Assembly (NCBI GenBank): GCA_009731375.1
Contig: BJOX01000192.1
Location: forward strand, 358,698 to 411,696
Reading direction: 5' to 3'
DNA: 52,999 nucleotides
From: Paulinella micropora
Lineage: Eukaryota; Cercozoa; Imbricatea; Euglyphida
Each line of letters opens with the position of its first letter. Position 1 is the stretch's first letter. The notes below the pieces were generated by a model. It did no database searches and was not told the DNA's origin. It was given only the letters and a program-made list of their open reading frames with translations. This document shows positions 1 through 9,938 of the stretch, one piece after another. A program made the translations under genes and the position numbers.

Positions 1-85
1 AAGAGATAGGTCTGTCCAATTTTTCTTTCTGCTGTTCCAAAAACAAGCCAGAAAAGAAATCAGCCTTGTGCTGGTGACTCCAATG

Positions 86-373
86 TTACAATCCCCGAAG
101 ATAGCTCAATAAAAAGTCTGTAATACAACCAGACACAAATCCCCAAAAGAGAATGATGTCTCGTTATATTAGCTCAGTGAAGCCGAAAAGAAAACGGCAA
201 CAGACCAAGGTTAAAATGGCATTAGGTCAAATCCGGCCAAACGATATTGAAAATAATTTGAAAAAACTAGGTGCACCTGACACCAGAAAAAGTGTACTTT
301 TACCGGCTATCCGGGTGATGCCTACACTGGTTGTATTACCGGCTTTTTATTGAGCTATCTTCGGGGATTGTAA
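86..373. repeat. MITE-like inverted repeat
   Basis: The segment begins with TTACAATCCCCGAAGATAGC (86 onward) and ends with its reverse complement at 343-373; the first 31 bases of each arm match perfectly, and similarity continues inward to about 136 and 323 (a shared GTAATACAACCAG block). A short reading frame at 153-353 runs into the right arm and is probably not a gene. No clear target duplication is visible. Size and structure fit a small non-autonomous DNA transposon. Confidence 0.6.
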
Positions 374-1100
374 TAAATATTAATCAACCGTCTCAAGTTA
401 TTATAAATCATTGTTAATTTGACCAATATTAATCAATATTGAATCAATATCACTTAATCAATATGAACTTGAGTTCAACTCAAGTTGAATCCGGCACTGA
501 ATAGTGATTAATGTACATAATATTAATATTAATCAACATATTAATAACTTGATCAAGTTATAAAATGACGGTGCCATTGGCAGTCACAGTTGATAATAAA
601 ACAGAACGTGACCGTAGGCTTATCACTGATGATAAATTGAAGTATTAATATTATAATAGAACTCAAAATATTATTATAATAGATGTAAAAACTTGACTCG
701 AAGAACTTTGAATTAACACAGTATCCGACCATAGTAATAACTTTCAATTCGGTCCGAGCCGATACGGTATTCACATCACTGCATGGATCATAATAAGTTC
801 TGTATGATAATATGATCTTATTCCGACAATATTATTCAATTAGTATTATATTATTAATAATCAATACTATTCAATACTATTCAATATTATGTTTCAATAT
901 TATTCAATCATACTATTATTCAATTAGTGTTACAGTCTGTTACTACTGATTCAATATTGCTATGATTCAATGATGATATTATGATTCAATATTATTCAAT
1001 ATTATTCAATATTATTCAATATTATTTAACGTTATTATTCGATATTATTTAATCATTAATGTTGATCAATATTATTAATACTTAATAACGGTAGGCTGAT
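374..1100. other. AT-rich gene-free stretch with degenerate CAATATTATT repeats
   Basis: No convincing gene. The sequence is strongly AT-rich and contains many imperfect copies of ATTCAATATT, especially from 840 to 1070, where they become nearly tandem. Confidence 0.6.
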
Positions 1101-1935
1101 GATGATGATGAGAGAGAGAGAGAGCCTGAGAGAGCTGAGCGAGAGTGAGAGATTGAGAGAGAGAGAGTGAAATAGAGAGAGCCTCGGAGAGGGAGAGAGA
1201 GAGATGGATAAGTGGAGAGAGGAGGGAGAGAGGGGAAAGACATATATACATGCATACATACATACATACATACATACATACATGCATACATACATGCATA
1301 CATGTATACATGTATACATACATACATACATACATGCATACATGCATACATACATACATACATACATACATACACATACATACATACATAAATGCATGAG
1401 TACTTGCATGCATGCACATGCATGCATACATTCATTCATTCATACATACATACATACATACATACATACATGCATGCATGCATGCATATATACATACATG
1501 CATACATATTTTCATACATACATGCATACATACATATACATACATGCATGCATGCATGCATGCATACATACATACAGACATACCTACATACATACATACT
1601 TACTTACATACATACATACATACATACATCATGCATGTATGCAGTCATACATGCATATATACATACATACATACAAACAAACAAACAAACATACATACAT
1701 ACATACATACATGCATACATACATACACACATACACACATACATACAATGTACATACCTACATACCTACCTACATACCTACATACCTACATACCTACATC
1801 GTACGTACGTATGTATGTATGTATGTATGTATGTAACACATACATACATACATGCACACATACATACATACATACATACATACATACATACATACGTACG
1901 TACGTACGTACATATATATACATAAATACATGCAT

Positions 1936-1968
<33 letters not shown>

Positions 1969-2388
1969 TACATACATACATACATCATTGCATGCTGCAT
2001 GCATACATGCATACATACATACATACATACATACATACATACATACATACATACATACGTACATACATACATACATACATACATACATACATACATACAT
2101 ACATGCATGCATGAGTACTTGCATGCATGCCTGCATACATACATACATACATTCATACGTACATACATACATGCATACATACATAATATACATACATACA
2201 TACATACATACATACATACTAGACATATGTACATACATACATACACACATACATACATATGTATATACATACATACATACATACATATGGCATACATACA
2301 TATGTAAATACATACATACATACATAAATACATAAATACATACATACATACATACATACATACATGCATACATACATACATATATACA

Positions 2389-2419
<31 letters not shown>

Positions 2420-2526
2420 GTACATACATACATACATAGAAACACACACACACACACACAGACACACACACACACATAGACAGACAGGCAGACAGAGAGG
2501 CAGACAGACAGACAGACAGACAGACA

Positions 2527-2562
<36 letters not shown>

Positions 2563-2574
2563 GACAAACACACA

Positions 2575-2614
<40 letters not shown>

Positions 2615-2768
2615 CAGGCAGACACACAGACAGACAGACAGGCAGCCAGACAGACATACAGGCAGGCAGGCAGGCAGACAGACAGACAGATAGACAGACG
2701 GACGAGAGACAGAAAGACGGACAGACAGAGAGACAGACAGAAAGACAGACAGACAGGCAGACACACAC
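1101..2768. repeat. Compound microsatellite (AG)n, (CATA)n, (CA)n/(CAGA)n
   Basis: An AG-rich run (about 1110-1205) passes into about 1.2 kb of CATA repeats with CATG variants (about 1225-2440) and then CA and CAGA repeats (about 2440-2768). Long reading frames here on both strands only translate the repeat (His-Thr-Tyr-Ile, Cys-Met-Tyr-Val) and are not genes. Confidence 0.95.
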
Positions 2769-3226
2769 AGTGACGACTCGACTGAATAACTAGATTTCCA
2801 CCTAAGATAAAGGTATGACTTACTAGCTATACTTTTCACGTGGACGTTCCTGACTCCAATTGTAAAATTGACGTAAATTGTTCTCTCAATAAAAGCGAAG
2901 AAGAAGAAAAAGTCCAAAACTCCTAAACTAAACTCAGTGCGCTTGGAGAAAACCAGTTTCCAATGGAGCAAGTGCCACCACAGTTTGGGCTACCCTTGGG
3001 CTTCGTACCTTTCACGCAAACTTCGGTTTATCAATATTTTGGAAACGGTTTTTTCTGAAGGACGTCACTGGGCTAATTCAATTAGCCAAAAAAAAAATTA
3101 ATTAACGCGTATAGAACGTGCCTTAGTCCTGGGAAATCCGTGATTGGTCTAGTTCTAGTTCAGTATCTATAGTTTATAGTAATTGGTAGATTTAACTTCC
3201 TATTGATGAGGAAAGTTGTGCCAAAG
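2769..3226. other. Host flank left of PLV1
   Basis: No gene seen. A block around 2830-2960 reappears in inverted orientation at about 25,690-25,830; the shared core reads TCTTCGYTTTTATTGAGAGAACAATTT in pieces with surrounding similarity, so it is a dispersed host repeat or a repeated gene end. Confidence 0.5.
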
Positions 3227-3232
3227 AGTTTG
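3227..3232. repeat. Left target-site duplication of PLV1
   Basis: AGTTTG directly precedes the terminal repeat (AGTAGTTGATAACC...). The same six bases directly follow the right terminal repeat at 23482-23487. Six-base duplications are typical of Polinton/Maverick-type integration by rve integrases. Confidence 0.9.
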
Positions 3233-3369
3233 AGTAGTTGATAACCTAGAAGGTGTCGCGAATTTTATCAAATTCTCGCCTCTTCTAGGTTGTTGCAGAC
3301 CCTCCTATTGATTGTAAATACAAAGAAACAAAAACAGACAAGAAGCATTCTACAGCACACCACGAGAAA
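3233..3369. repeat. PLV1 left terminal inverted repeat
   Basis: Starts AGTAGTTGATAACCTAGAAG and matches the reverse complement of 23345-23481 over about 137 bp with a handful of substitutions. It contains a 49-bp imperfect hairpin (3243-3291) whose 10-bp outer arms, AACCTAGAAG and CTTCTAGGTT, pair perfectly. Confidence 0.92.
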
Positions 3370-3426
3370 AACGTATGTAATATTTTTATTTATTATCTAA
3401 AAGAAATAAAACTGACATAATATAGA

Positions 3427-3860
3427 ATGAGTGAAAGAATAATCAGAAAAATTTCAAAAGGTGGAGTATGTATTAAGAGAATGAAATTGATGTTAGATGG
3501 AGAGAAAATAGCGAACAAAAAGAAAAATATTTTACATAGGAAAAAAGAAAACAAAGGAAGAAGTAGAAAAGCAAACTAGGGAATTTTACGAAAAGCAAGT
3601 ATTATCAAAATACGAAGATGATAAGAAAAATACAGATTACAAACATTTAGCGAAGCAAAAGAAGACAGAATAGAGAAAGCAAAAGATTAAAGAAAAATAT
3701 ATTTGTGTCTGTGGAAAGACGATAGGAATATACAGCAAATACACACATGAAAAAAGTCAATCACATAGAGATTTTTTCGTGGAGAAAGAGACGTTATGAT
3801 AGGAGGTCATAAACTAATTCGTATAGCATATAGAAACGACTACATAGAAGATATTTTTAA
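3427..3860 (+). pseudogene. Degraded GIY-YIG nuclease tail fragments
   Basis: Several short lysine-rich frames separated by stops. Around 3690-3780 a frame reads YICVCGK followed by SKYTHEKSQSH, which resembles the Cys-x-Cys-Gly ... His ... His tail seen at the C terminus of the GIY-YIG genes at 22413-23086 and 20730-21361. The catalytic GIY-YIG part is absent. This is most likely the decayed 3' remnant of such a gene near the left end of PLV1; nothing here appears translatable. Confidence 0.45.
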
Positions 3861-3876
3861 AATAAAATGTAAAACT

Positions 3877-3911
3877 ATTAAAAAAAATAAATATTATTAC
3901 TTATATATGAT
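3877..3911 (+). promoter_or_regulatory. Promoter-like repeat, copy 1
   Basis: The AT-rich block ATTAAAAAAAATAAATATTA continuing TTACTTATATATGAT sits directly before an ATG. Almost the same sequence recurs at 4191-4226, again directly before an ATG (M106 of the same frame). This suggests a duplicated viral promoter of the TATATA-just-upstream-of-ATG kind seen before other PLV1 genes. Confidence 0.55.
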
Positions 3912-4406
3912 ATGATTTCTATAATGATACAAGCCGACAAGGAAATGCAAGAACTATACAACTTACATTTTCCAGAAGCATTAGCGGACGAAAGAAAGAT
4001 TAAGAAATACACAAAAAGAGAATTGCTTCAACGATATAGTAAAGCTTTTAAGTTTTGGATAGAACAAAAGAACAAAATATTAGAAGAACCTTCAACTACA
4101 CTGAATATACATAAATGGCAAATTTGTGAAGAAGCAATCACACAACTTAAATTACTTGCTATGATAGAATTGAATAAAAAAAGTAAAATTATTAAAAAAA
4201 TAAATATTATTACTTATAATATAGATATGGGAAGACACAAGAAATATCTCACACCAGAGGAGAAACTAAAAGCTAACAATGAAAAAGCAACTGCTTATTA
4301 TTATAAGCACCGCGAAAAGGTAAATATGAGAAGCAAGGAAAAACTGAAAGAACGAAACAGGAAACTTAAAAAGTATGAAGAAATGAAAGCAAGAGAGAAA
4401 TCCTAA
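3912..4406 (+). CDS. Charged PLV1 protein, probably two fused genes
   Basis: A 164-residue frame in two parts. Residues 1-105 are a charged helical segment of unknown role (KRELLQRYSKAFKFWIEQKNK). Residues 106-164 start MGRHKKYLTPEEKLKANNEK and are a basic, helix-rich segment of the type often found as small DNA-binding proteins in large algal viruses. The junction reads through a near-exact copy of the promoter-like sequence that precedes the first ATG, so M106 (4227) is probably the true start of a separate 59-residue protein and the upstream gene has lost its stop codon. Function is not recognised; early expression is inferred from its place next to the polymerase. Confidence 0.55.
   Translation: MISIMIQADKEMQELYNLHFPEALADERKIKKYTKRELLQRYSKAFKFWIEQKNKILEEPSTTLNIHKWQICEEAITQLKLLAMIELNKKSKIIKKINIITYNIDMGRHKKYLTPEEKLKANNEKATAYYYKHREKVNMRSKEKLKERNRKLKKYEEMKAREKS
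4191..4226 (+). promoter_or_regulatory. Promoter-like repeat, copy 2
   Basis: ATTAAAAAAATAAATATTAT followed by TACTTATAATATAGAT, then ATG at 4227. It lies inside the longer reading frame and duplicates 3877-3911. Confidence 0.55.
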
Positions 4407-4535
4407 AGGTTGAAAATACTTTTTTCCACGAATGTAAAATAATTTCTATTTAAAAGTAAGATTATATATATAATATCATTAAAACAATTTAATTTATTTT
4501 ATTATTTTTATATACACACTAATATAAAGTAAAAT

Positions 4536-4931
4536 ATGCCACCACCTTTGCCGCCCAGACCAACGAAGGAAAATGTAGAACTAGCGAAGGTAATGGCAAA
4601 CTTAAGGGAAACTAATACACAGGATGAGAAGAAGCGAGAGGTAAAACATGTTGAACTAAGACTAATAAGAAATAGAGGTATAAATGGCTTTACATACCAT
4701 TTCAAAAATCTTGATATTAACTTTTATGATATGGATGCGATTGAACTAACAATTATGAGAGCAGTCAGAGATGTTAGAACTAGATGTATGACAAACGATG
4801 CGAGTATTCATGTTAAGTTTGCTTATATAACGGATGTTGATGATAGTAAGTTTTATAAATGGAAAACTTTCAATGCAGTTAAGTTAAAAGACATTGATGA
4901 TCTGTTTCGTGATATATATCTATATAATTAA
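4536..4931 (+). CDS. Small PLV1 protein, possibly the detached polymerase N terminus
   Basis: A 131-residue frame starting MPPPLPPRPTKENVELAKVM after an AT-rich leader with a TATATA box (about 4508-4516). The body is a mixed alpha/beta domain without motifs I recognise. It ends at a TAA at 4929-4931, and the DNA just downstream still reads as protein-like sequence in fragments leading into the DNA polymerase. Two readings are possible: a separate small gene, or the N-terminal region of the polymerase cut off by decay. The second fits the absence of any other polymerase start. Confidence 0.5.
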   Translation: MPPPLPPRPTKENVELAKVMANLRETNTQDEKKREVKHVELRLIRNRGINGFTYHFKNLDINFYDMDAIELTIMRAVRDVRTRCMTNDASIHVKFAYITDVDDSKFYKWKTFNAVKLKDIDDLFRDIYLYN

Positions 4932-7483
4932 CAAAATCTTGAAGCCAGTGCTCGCGGATATGAACGAATTATTAAATACATAAATATTCAAATTATCCAA
5001 AAAGACGGAGGAGGTTGTAATTCTTCAGGTAAGGACTTGAAAAATAAAACAGATGAAGGAGTAAGGATAATAATTGTTTCTTCTATGTTGTTAAGGATAT
5101 ATTAAATCTACCTTTGAAAGGAAAATCAAAACTCAATAAAAAAGTATGTAATGATATTAGGTAAGAATTCAAACTAGAGTCTAATACTCCGATACCTTTA
5201 TCAGTCGGCTTTGAAATCTTAAAAAAATATTGTATTGAAGGAAAATATTTTGAATTAACTGATGCAACAAGCAAACAGACATTCAAAAACTATGAAGACC
5301 CTTTAATAACCGCAGATGTGCTTTGTTATCTACTCAAATGATATTATATAAGTTTCATAAAAAGAAACAAAACTAAGTGTCCAGATTGTTATAAAGAATA
5401 TTGCAATAATCATAAATGTAATAATGAAAGAATTTCTTATGTAAGAGCGAAACTCAGAAACAAAGAAAATCAAGTGAGGTCTTTATTAAATACTTTTGAA
5501 GAGGCTAAGTATAATAATCAAGAGGAGGTATTTCATTATGACTAAGAGACTTTTACAAATGAATACGAATTACACACACCATACATAGCTGGTTACACTA
5601 TTTCGGATATCGGCTTTAAATATGTAGCAGGCGATGAATGTATTCCTAAATTGCTTGATATAATTTTTGAATATGCGGATGATTTATCAAAAAGGAAACC
5701 AAAAGCGAAATTATATGTTAATGCTTTTATCTGGAGTAAGTTTGACCACTACTACTTACAAAAAGAATTTATCAAAAGAAGAATAAAAAATACGACCCTT
5801 ATGAATAATGGTGCTATTATCTCATTAGAATATAAAAATATAAAATTCTGGGATTTATGTAAGCACACTGAGGGAAGTCTAAAAAAAGAACCTTGAAATA
5901 CTGGAATGTAATGTGTTAAAAGGAGACTTTGACCACGACAATGCGAAACGATGGGAAGAGATGGACGACAAAACAAAAAACGAATGTTTAACATACTTAG
6001 AAAACGATGGTATGGGACTAAAGGAATTACACGACACACTAAACAATCAAATATATAAAGAACATAAAACTAACTTAACTGCTTATATATCTACTTCGTC
6101 TCTTACTTGGAATTTATGGAAAGAGAAGATAGATGGTAAATATGTTATTCAACTACCAAATTTAAAACAAGAAAAAGATTTTAGAAGAGCTGTATATGTT
6201 GCTAGAACTTATCCAAGCAAAAGACGATTTATTTCAGAGCAATATCAAAAATACGTAAATGGTGAAATTGGATTTGATGAGATTGTTGATTATCTTATTG
6301 ATGCGGATGTAGTCTCACTTTATCCAACTGCAATGCTTGAATTATTTATGACTGGAGAAATAAAGGAATGTGAAGGAGAAATGAATGGGAAACTCGGAAT
6401 ATATAATGTTGATTATGTATCTCCAAAAAAATATTACATCCGCTGGTTCCTTATATAGATAGTAAGGGGTGTTTAAAATGGGAGTTAAGAGATATGAAAG
6501 ACCAATGGCTTAATTCTGTAGATATTGAAAATATGATTGAACTTGGCTACCAAGTCAAAATCAATCGGGGTTATTATACAGAAGAAGCCGAACCAGTATT
6601 CGAAGATTACATATTAGAGTTATTTAAGAAAAAACAAAATTCAAAGAAAGGCACACCGCAGTATTTATTAGCAAAGTTATTTATGAATGCTTTATATGGA
6701 AAGACAATTCAAAGACCAACTAATTCTGTAAGTAAATACACAACAAAAAATCACGAGTATTGGAAATTCTGGGCTAAACACGTAATAACTGATATTGAAA
6801 AGTTTGAAGAGGCTAATGGCGAATTATGGTTAATCAGTGGTATTCCCAGATATGAGCAAGAAAAAGAAGAAAAAATTACAAAACCAACTCATTACGGAGC
6901 ATTTATCCTAGCATACAGCAGACGAATTATGTATACGTATATGGCTGAAGCCAACCCAGTCAACGACCCAGACAGAGATTATTATTATACAGACACAGAC
7001 AGCATTCAAAGCCACATAAGAAACATTGAACGGATAAAGAGATTTAGAGATAAAGCAATCGGCGGAATGAATGATGACCGTGGAACAGATTGTAAAATAA
7101 TAAGGGGAATATCGGTAGCACCAAAATTATATATGTTGGAGTATGTAAAAAAAGATAAAGAAAAAGGTAAAACTCATTTCCACTTTAGAGGAAAAGGTTT
7201 GGATTTGAAAAAATTAAATCCAACCGCTCATGAATTAATGGATAAGGGTGAAAGTTTAACTAATACCAGAGACTTTATAATGAAGAAAATACATACTAGC
7301 AGAAACAGCAAACAACAACATATTGAACACTTTAGAATACAACATCAAAAGAATGTTGTAAAAGTAGTTAATAAAACAAGATGGTGCGGACGTGAATTTT
7401 ATACAGATAATGATAGTATCCCTTACGGATATCACAAGCGTAGCGTTGTGACGGGACGTAGTCCCTCACAAATCAAGTCTTAA
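4932..7483 (+). pseudogene. Protein-primed-type DNA polymerase B, broken
   Basis: Replicative polymerase of the PLV. Family B palm motifs are all visible: motif A DVVSLYP (about 6304-6325), motif B KLFMNALYG (about 6675-6702) and motif C YTDTDS (about 6985-7002). The 3'-5' exonuclease part is recognisable: an Exo I Asp-x-Glu at 5540-5548 in which the middle codon is TAA, and an Exo II-like NAFIWSKFDHY (about 5719-5752). The frame is also shifted at an A-run near 5881-5888 and at the seven-A run near 6424-6430, and the region 4932-5536 carries several more stops. The end is a clean TAA at 7481-7483. Catalytic residues survive, so decay is recent, but the gene cannot make one protein. Confidence 0.88.
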
Positions 7484-7554
7484 AATTTAATAAACATCAA
7501 ATATTAAATAATTGATTTTTTTCCATAAAATTTTTTACCAATCTATATAGACTA

Positions 7555-7884
7555 ATGACCACCCTTACCAGACTATCTGAAAAATTTGGACGACTTTCAG
7601 TTGAGAAGAATAAGGAATTCTTTTCAGTAAGAGATGTGCAACAGATCATTGATGAAGAAATTAAGGCGATTGAAAAAAGTAGAGAAGGAAAGCCAACTGA
7701 TGTTTTTCCGTTTGGCAAATACAAAGGAAAAAAAATTCAAGATGTTGCTACCATTGACAAACCATATCTTGAATGGGTTATGAAACAGCCGTGGTTCGAT
7801 AAATTTACAGACATTAAAAGTGAAGTAAAAAATATTTATAATATTTTACTAAAAGATTTTTTTAAATCTTTATATATAAGATGA
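7555..7884 (+). CDS. ExoX-C-like domain protein
   Basis: A 109-residue protein. Residues about 51-85 carry FPFGKYKGKKIQDV ... KPYLEWVMKQPWF, the pattern of the small domain found at the C terminus of exodeoxyribonuclease X-like proteins (phenylalanine-glycine-lysine, Lys-Gly-Lys, then Tyr-Leu-x-Trp). The catalytic nuclease domain is absent, so a DNA-binding accessory role is inferred. The leader CTATATAGACTA sits directly before the ATG. The stop overlaps the next gene's ATG (ATGA). A decayed copy exists in PLV2 at 39185-39444. Confidence 0.65.
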   Translation: MTTLTRLSEKFGRLSVEKNKEFFSVRDVQQIIDEEIKAIEKSREGKPTDVFPFGKYKGKKIQDVATIDKPYLEWVMKQPWFDKFTDIKSEVKNIYNILLKDFFKSLYIR

Positions 7885-8397
7885 CTGACCTGAACACCAA
7901 ACAGGACTACTTAAATGAAATTGAAAAATGGAACCTTAATGGCGAAATTAAGAAACCCACGATTAAATGGACTAAACCGGACATTGTTTCTTTCTATGAA
8001 CAATACAAGCCGAGGGATGACAATGTGAAAGTAGTTATTCCATTGGAGACCATAACGGACAACTCCAACGTAGTTGAAGACTCCAACGTAGTTGAAGATG
8101 CGACCTTCGGTCAGCAAGAAGAAAGCACACCATTTAAGACAACTGATTTAAAAGAGACTGGTATCACTGAAATTAAGGCTAATGTTGGTGAAGAAATAGC
8201 GAATGCCACATGTACAGAAGAAGGATGTATATTAAAGAAAGAAGACCAGCAAAATGAAACTGACATTTTTCTTCAATATGGTAAGTATAAAAAAAATGAA
8301 AATTGAAGATGTTGCTAAGATTGATAAACCATACCTTGAATATTTAATTCATCAACCTTATTTTAATAACAAAGATGCGGTAAAAAAATATTTGTGA
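7881..8397 (+). pseudogene. Second ExoX-C-like protein, frameshifted
   Basis: Starts with ATGA overlapping the previous stop and preceded by TTTATATATAAG. The first 141 residues begin MTDLNTKQDYLNEIEKWNLN and include a short internal repeat (NVVED, SNVVED) before a linker. The frame then breaks in an eight-A run at about 8289-8296. In the next frame the text reads GKYKKMKIEDVAKIDKPYLE YLIHQPYF, that is the same ExoX-C-like domain as the upstream neighbour, ending at 8395-8397. So the pair is a tandem family with a shared C-terminal domain. The PLV2 homologue (38709-39104) lacks this domain. Confidence 0.6.
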
Positions 8398-8434
8398 TGA
8401 TATTACATTGTCTTCCTTTTTTTTGCTTTCCGTA

Positions 8435-9679
8435 TCACTGGTCTTCAATAAAATTAGCGATAACATCGACATTTGAACCATTATTGGCAGTTCCAACGGA
8501 TTTCTGTGTAAAAGTCAATACATCATTAGGAATCAAATATATATCATAATTTCTAAGATTTATTTGTTGAGTTGATTGAGAATTTACATAAAGTTTAAAA
8601 GTTGTTGTTCCGTTTGCGATAGCACTCGCCTTTATGTCAGTATCTACAATTGAATACTTAGAATCGACATCTGCAAAACCTGCTCCAGTCAGTGTTCCAT
8701 TTAATACCATTCTTACTACACACGACTTACTATCTTCATTTGTAATACTTATCAAAGTCGGATAAACATTTGAATAATTTGTTAAATTAGCACCACCCGC
8801 ATCAAATACCGCTTTGTTTCTTATACTAATAATAGGACTTTCAGTGGTGTTTGCTGCTTTACTTCCTTCCACTTCGTTTGTTATACTTGTGTTTATCGTA
8901 TTAGTTCCCTCATTGACTAAACTGGCACTCGCTGTTTTAAGAGTTTGTATTCCAGTCGCTGCATCATTTCTCATTACTGCTGTAAAAGGTAATGTTGTAT
9001 TTCGCAGGCTTACACCAATATTAGCATTCGCATAGTCAATCATATGAACTAATTGAAATAATCCTGTTATGGGATTTTCAATATAAAACTTAATAGCACC
9101 AAACCCAAGATACTGAAATTGAATTTGGAATACATTTCCTTTGCTCCAGTCTAAGTCAGGCATATCCGAAGTTCCATCGCACGAGTCGTCCCAGTCTGCT
9201 TGGTCAATATAAACTGCGGCGCCTCCTTTACAATGCGCAATATTCATTCCTGTTATATTTTTGTAAAAATAAAATCCATCAACGAGTTCATTTCCTATTC
9301 CAATATATGAATAGTAATCTTTTGCATCATCCGTTGTCCATATAGCAGTAAAGCGGGCGAGGACACCTGTTCCAGTTCTATATTTTATTCTCCTTTTACT
9401 TACCAGTCTAGCATCTGCCGTAGCATCAGCAGTTGTTTTCAATTAAGCCATATTATTCAAAAATGACACAGACGATTTTGTTTCTGTTTTTGTCCATATC
9501 CTAGTATTAATGGTATATGGAAAGATTTCCTGTAAAACTGGTGTTAATTGACCTACTACTGCTTCGCCAAAAGCGGTTTTTGAATTATTTGTTTCAATAT
9601 CACCATCATATCCGACCCTGACGTTTATAAATTCTCCGTCCGGATTTTCTGCGATTAAGTTTCTCTGGTGAGTTTTCAT
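8435..9679 (-). pseudogene. PLV virion surface-type protein, one internal stop
   Basis: A protein of about 414 codons. The likely start is ATG at 9679 (MKTHQRNLIAENPDG), because the PLV2 homologue starts at the equivalent place and an upstream ATG lies in a hairpin. A TAA at 9443-9445 interrupts an otherwise continuous frame; PLV2 has GAA there (MAELKTTA). The middle has the conserved block KYRTGTGVLARFTAIW ... YLGFGAIKFYIENPITG ... VHMIDYANAN, found again in PLV2 (36822-38059) and PLV3 (45739-46971). I recognise this block from marine and giant viruses as a likely virion surface or fibre-base protein; the exact role is unknown. Confidence 0.7.
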
Positions 9680-9688
9680 TGATATTTT

Positions 9689-9725
9689 AGAATCGCGTTT
9701 CGTGCTCCGCACTCTCTCTTATTCT
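9689..9725 (-). terminator. Intergenic hairpin, PLV1 family
   Basis: A stem-loop flanked by AGAAT and ATTCT with an inner GTGC ... GCAC pair, lying between the surface protein and the capsid gene. Related hairpins occur at 9783-9820 and 13827-13863. A role in 3' end formation is inferred from position only. Confidence 0.45.
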
Positions 9726-9782
9726 CAAACGTCGTTTTCCTATATTATACGAGAAAAAATATTTAATCTATTAATTTTTTTT

Positions 9783-9820
9783 AGAATTGCGTTTCGTGCT
9801 GTCGCACTATCACTTATTCT
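9783..9820 (-). terminator. Intergenic hairpin, PLV1 family
   Basis: AGAATTGCGTTTCGTGC, a four-base loop and GCAC ... ATTCT form an imperfect stem-loop downstream of the major capsid gene (minus strand). It is a sequence relative of 9689-9725. Confidence 0.45.
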
Positions 9821-9938
9821 AAATTTTTCTTTTTTTTGTTTTTCACGATTTTTATCAACAAACGAGAATGTGAGCACAGCGTCACAACATCCCTTCGGGA
9901 CTTGTGAGTGAAACGAATGAAAGTGTAGTTGATAAATA

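Noticed and set aside
153-353. 66-residue basic frame (MMSRYISSVKPKRKRQQTKV)
   Set aside because: It lies within the MITE-like element and runs into its right arm; no promoter-like leader or protein features.
1238-2440. CRISPR-like regular repeat
   Set aside because: The CATA array is a plain microsatellite without unique spacers; a CRISPR array is not expected in a nuclear genome.
1056-2768. Long overlapping reading frames on both strands
   Set aside because: They translate CATA, CA and CAGA microsatellites into His/Thr/Tyr/Ile or Cys/Met/Val repeats; a 4-base repeat leaves several frames open by chance.
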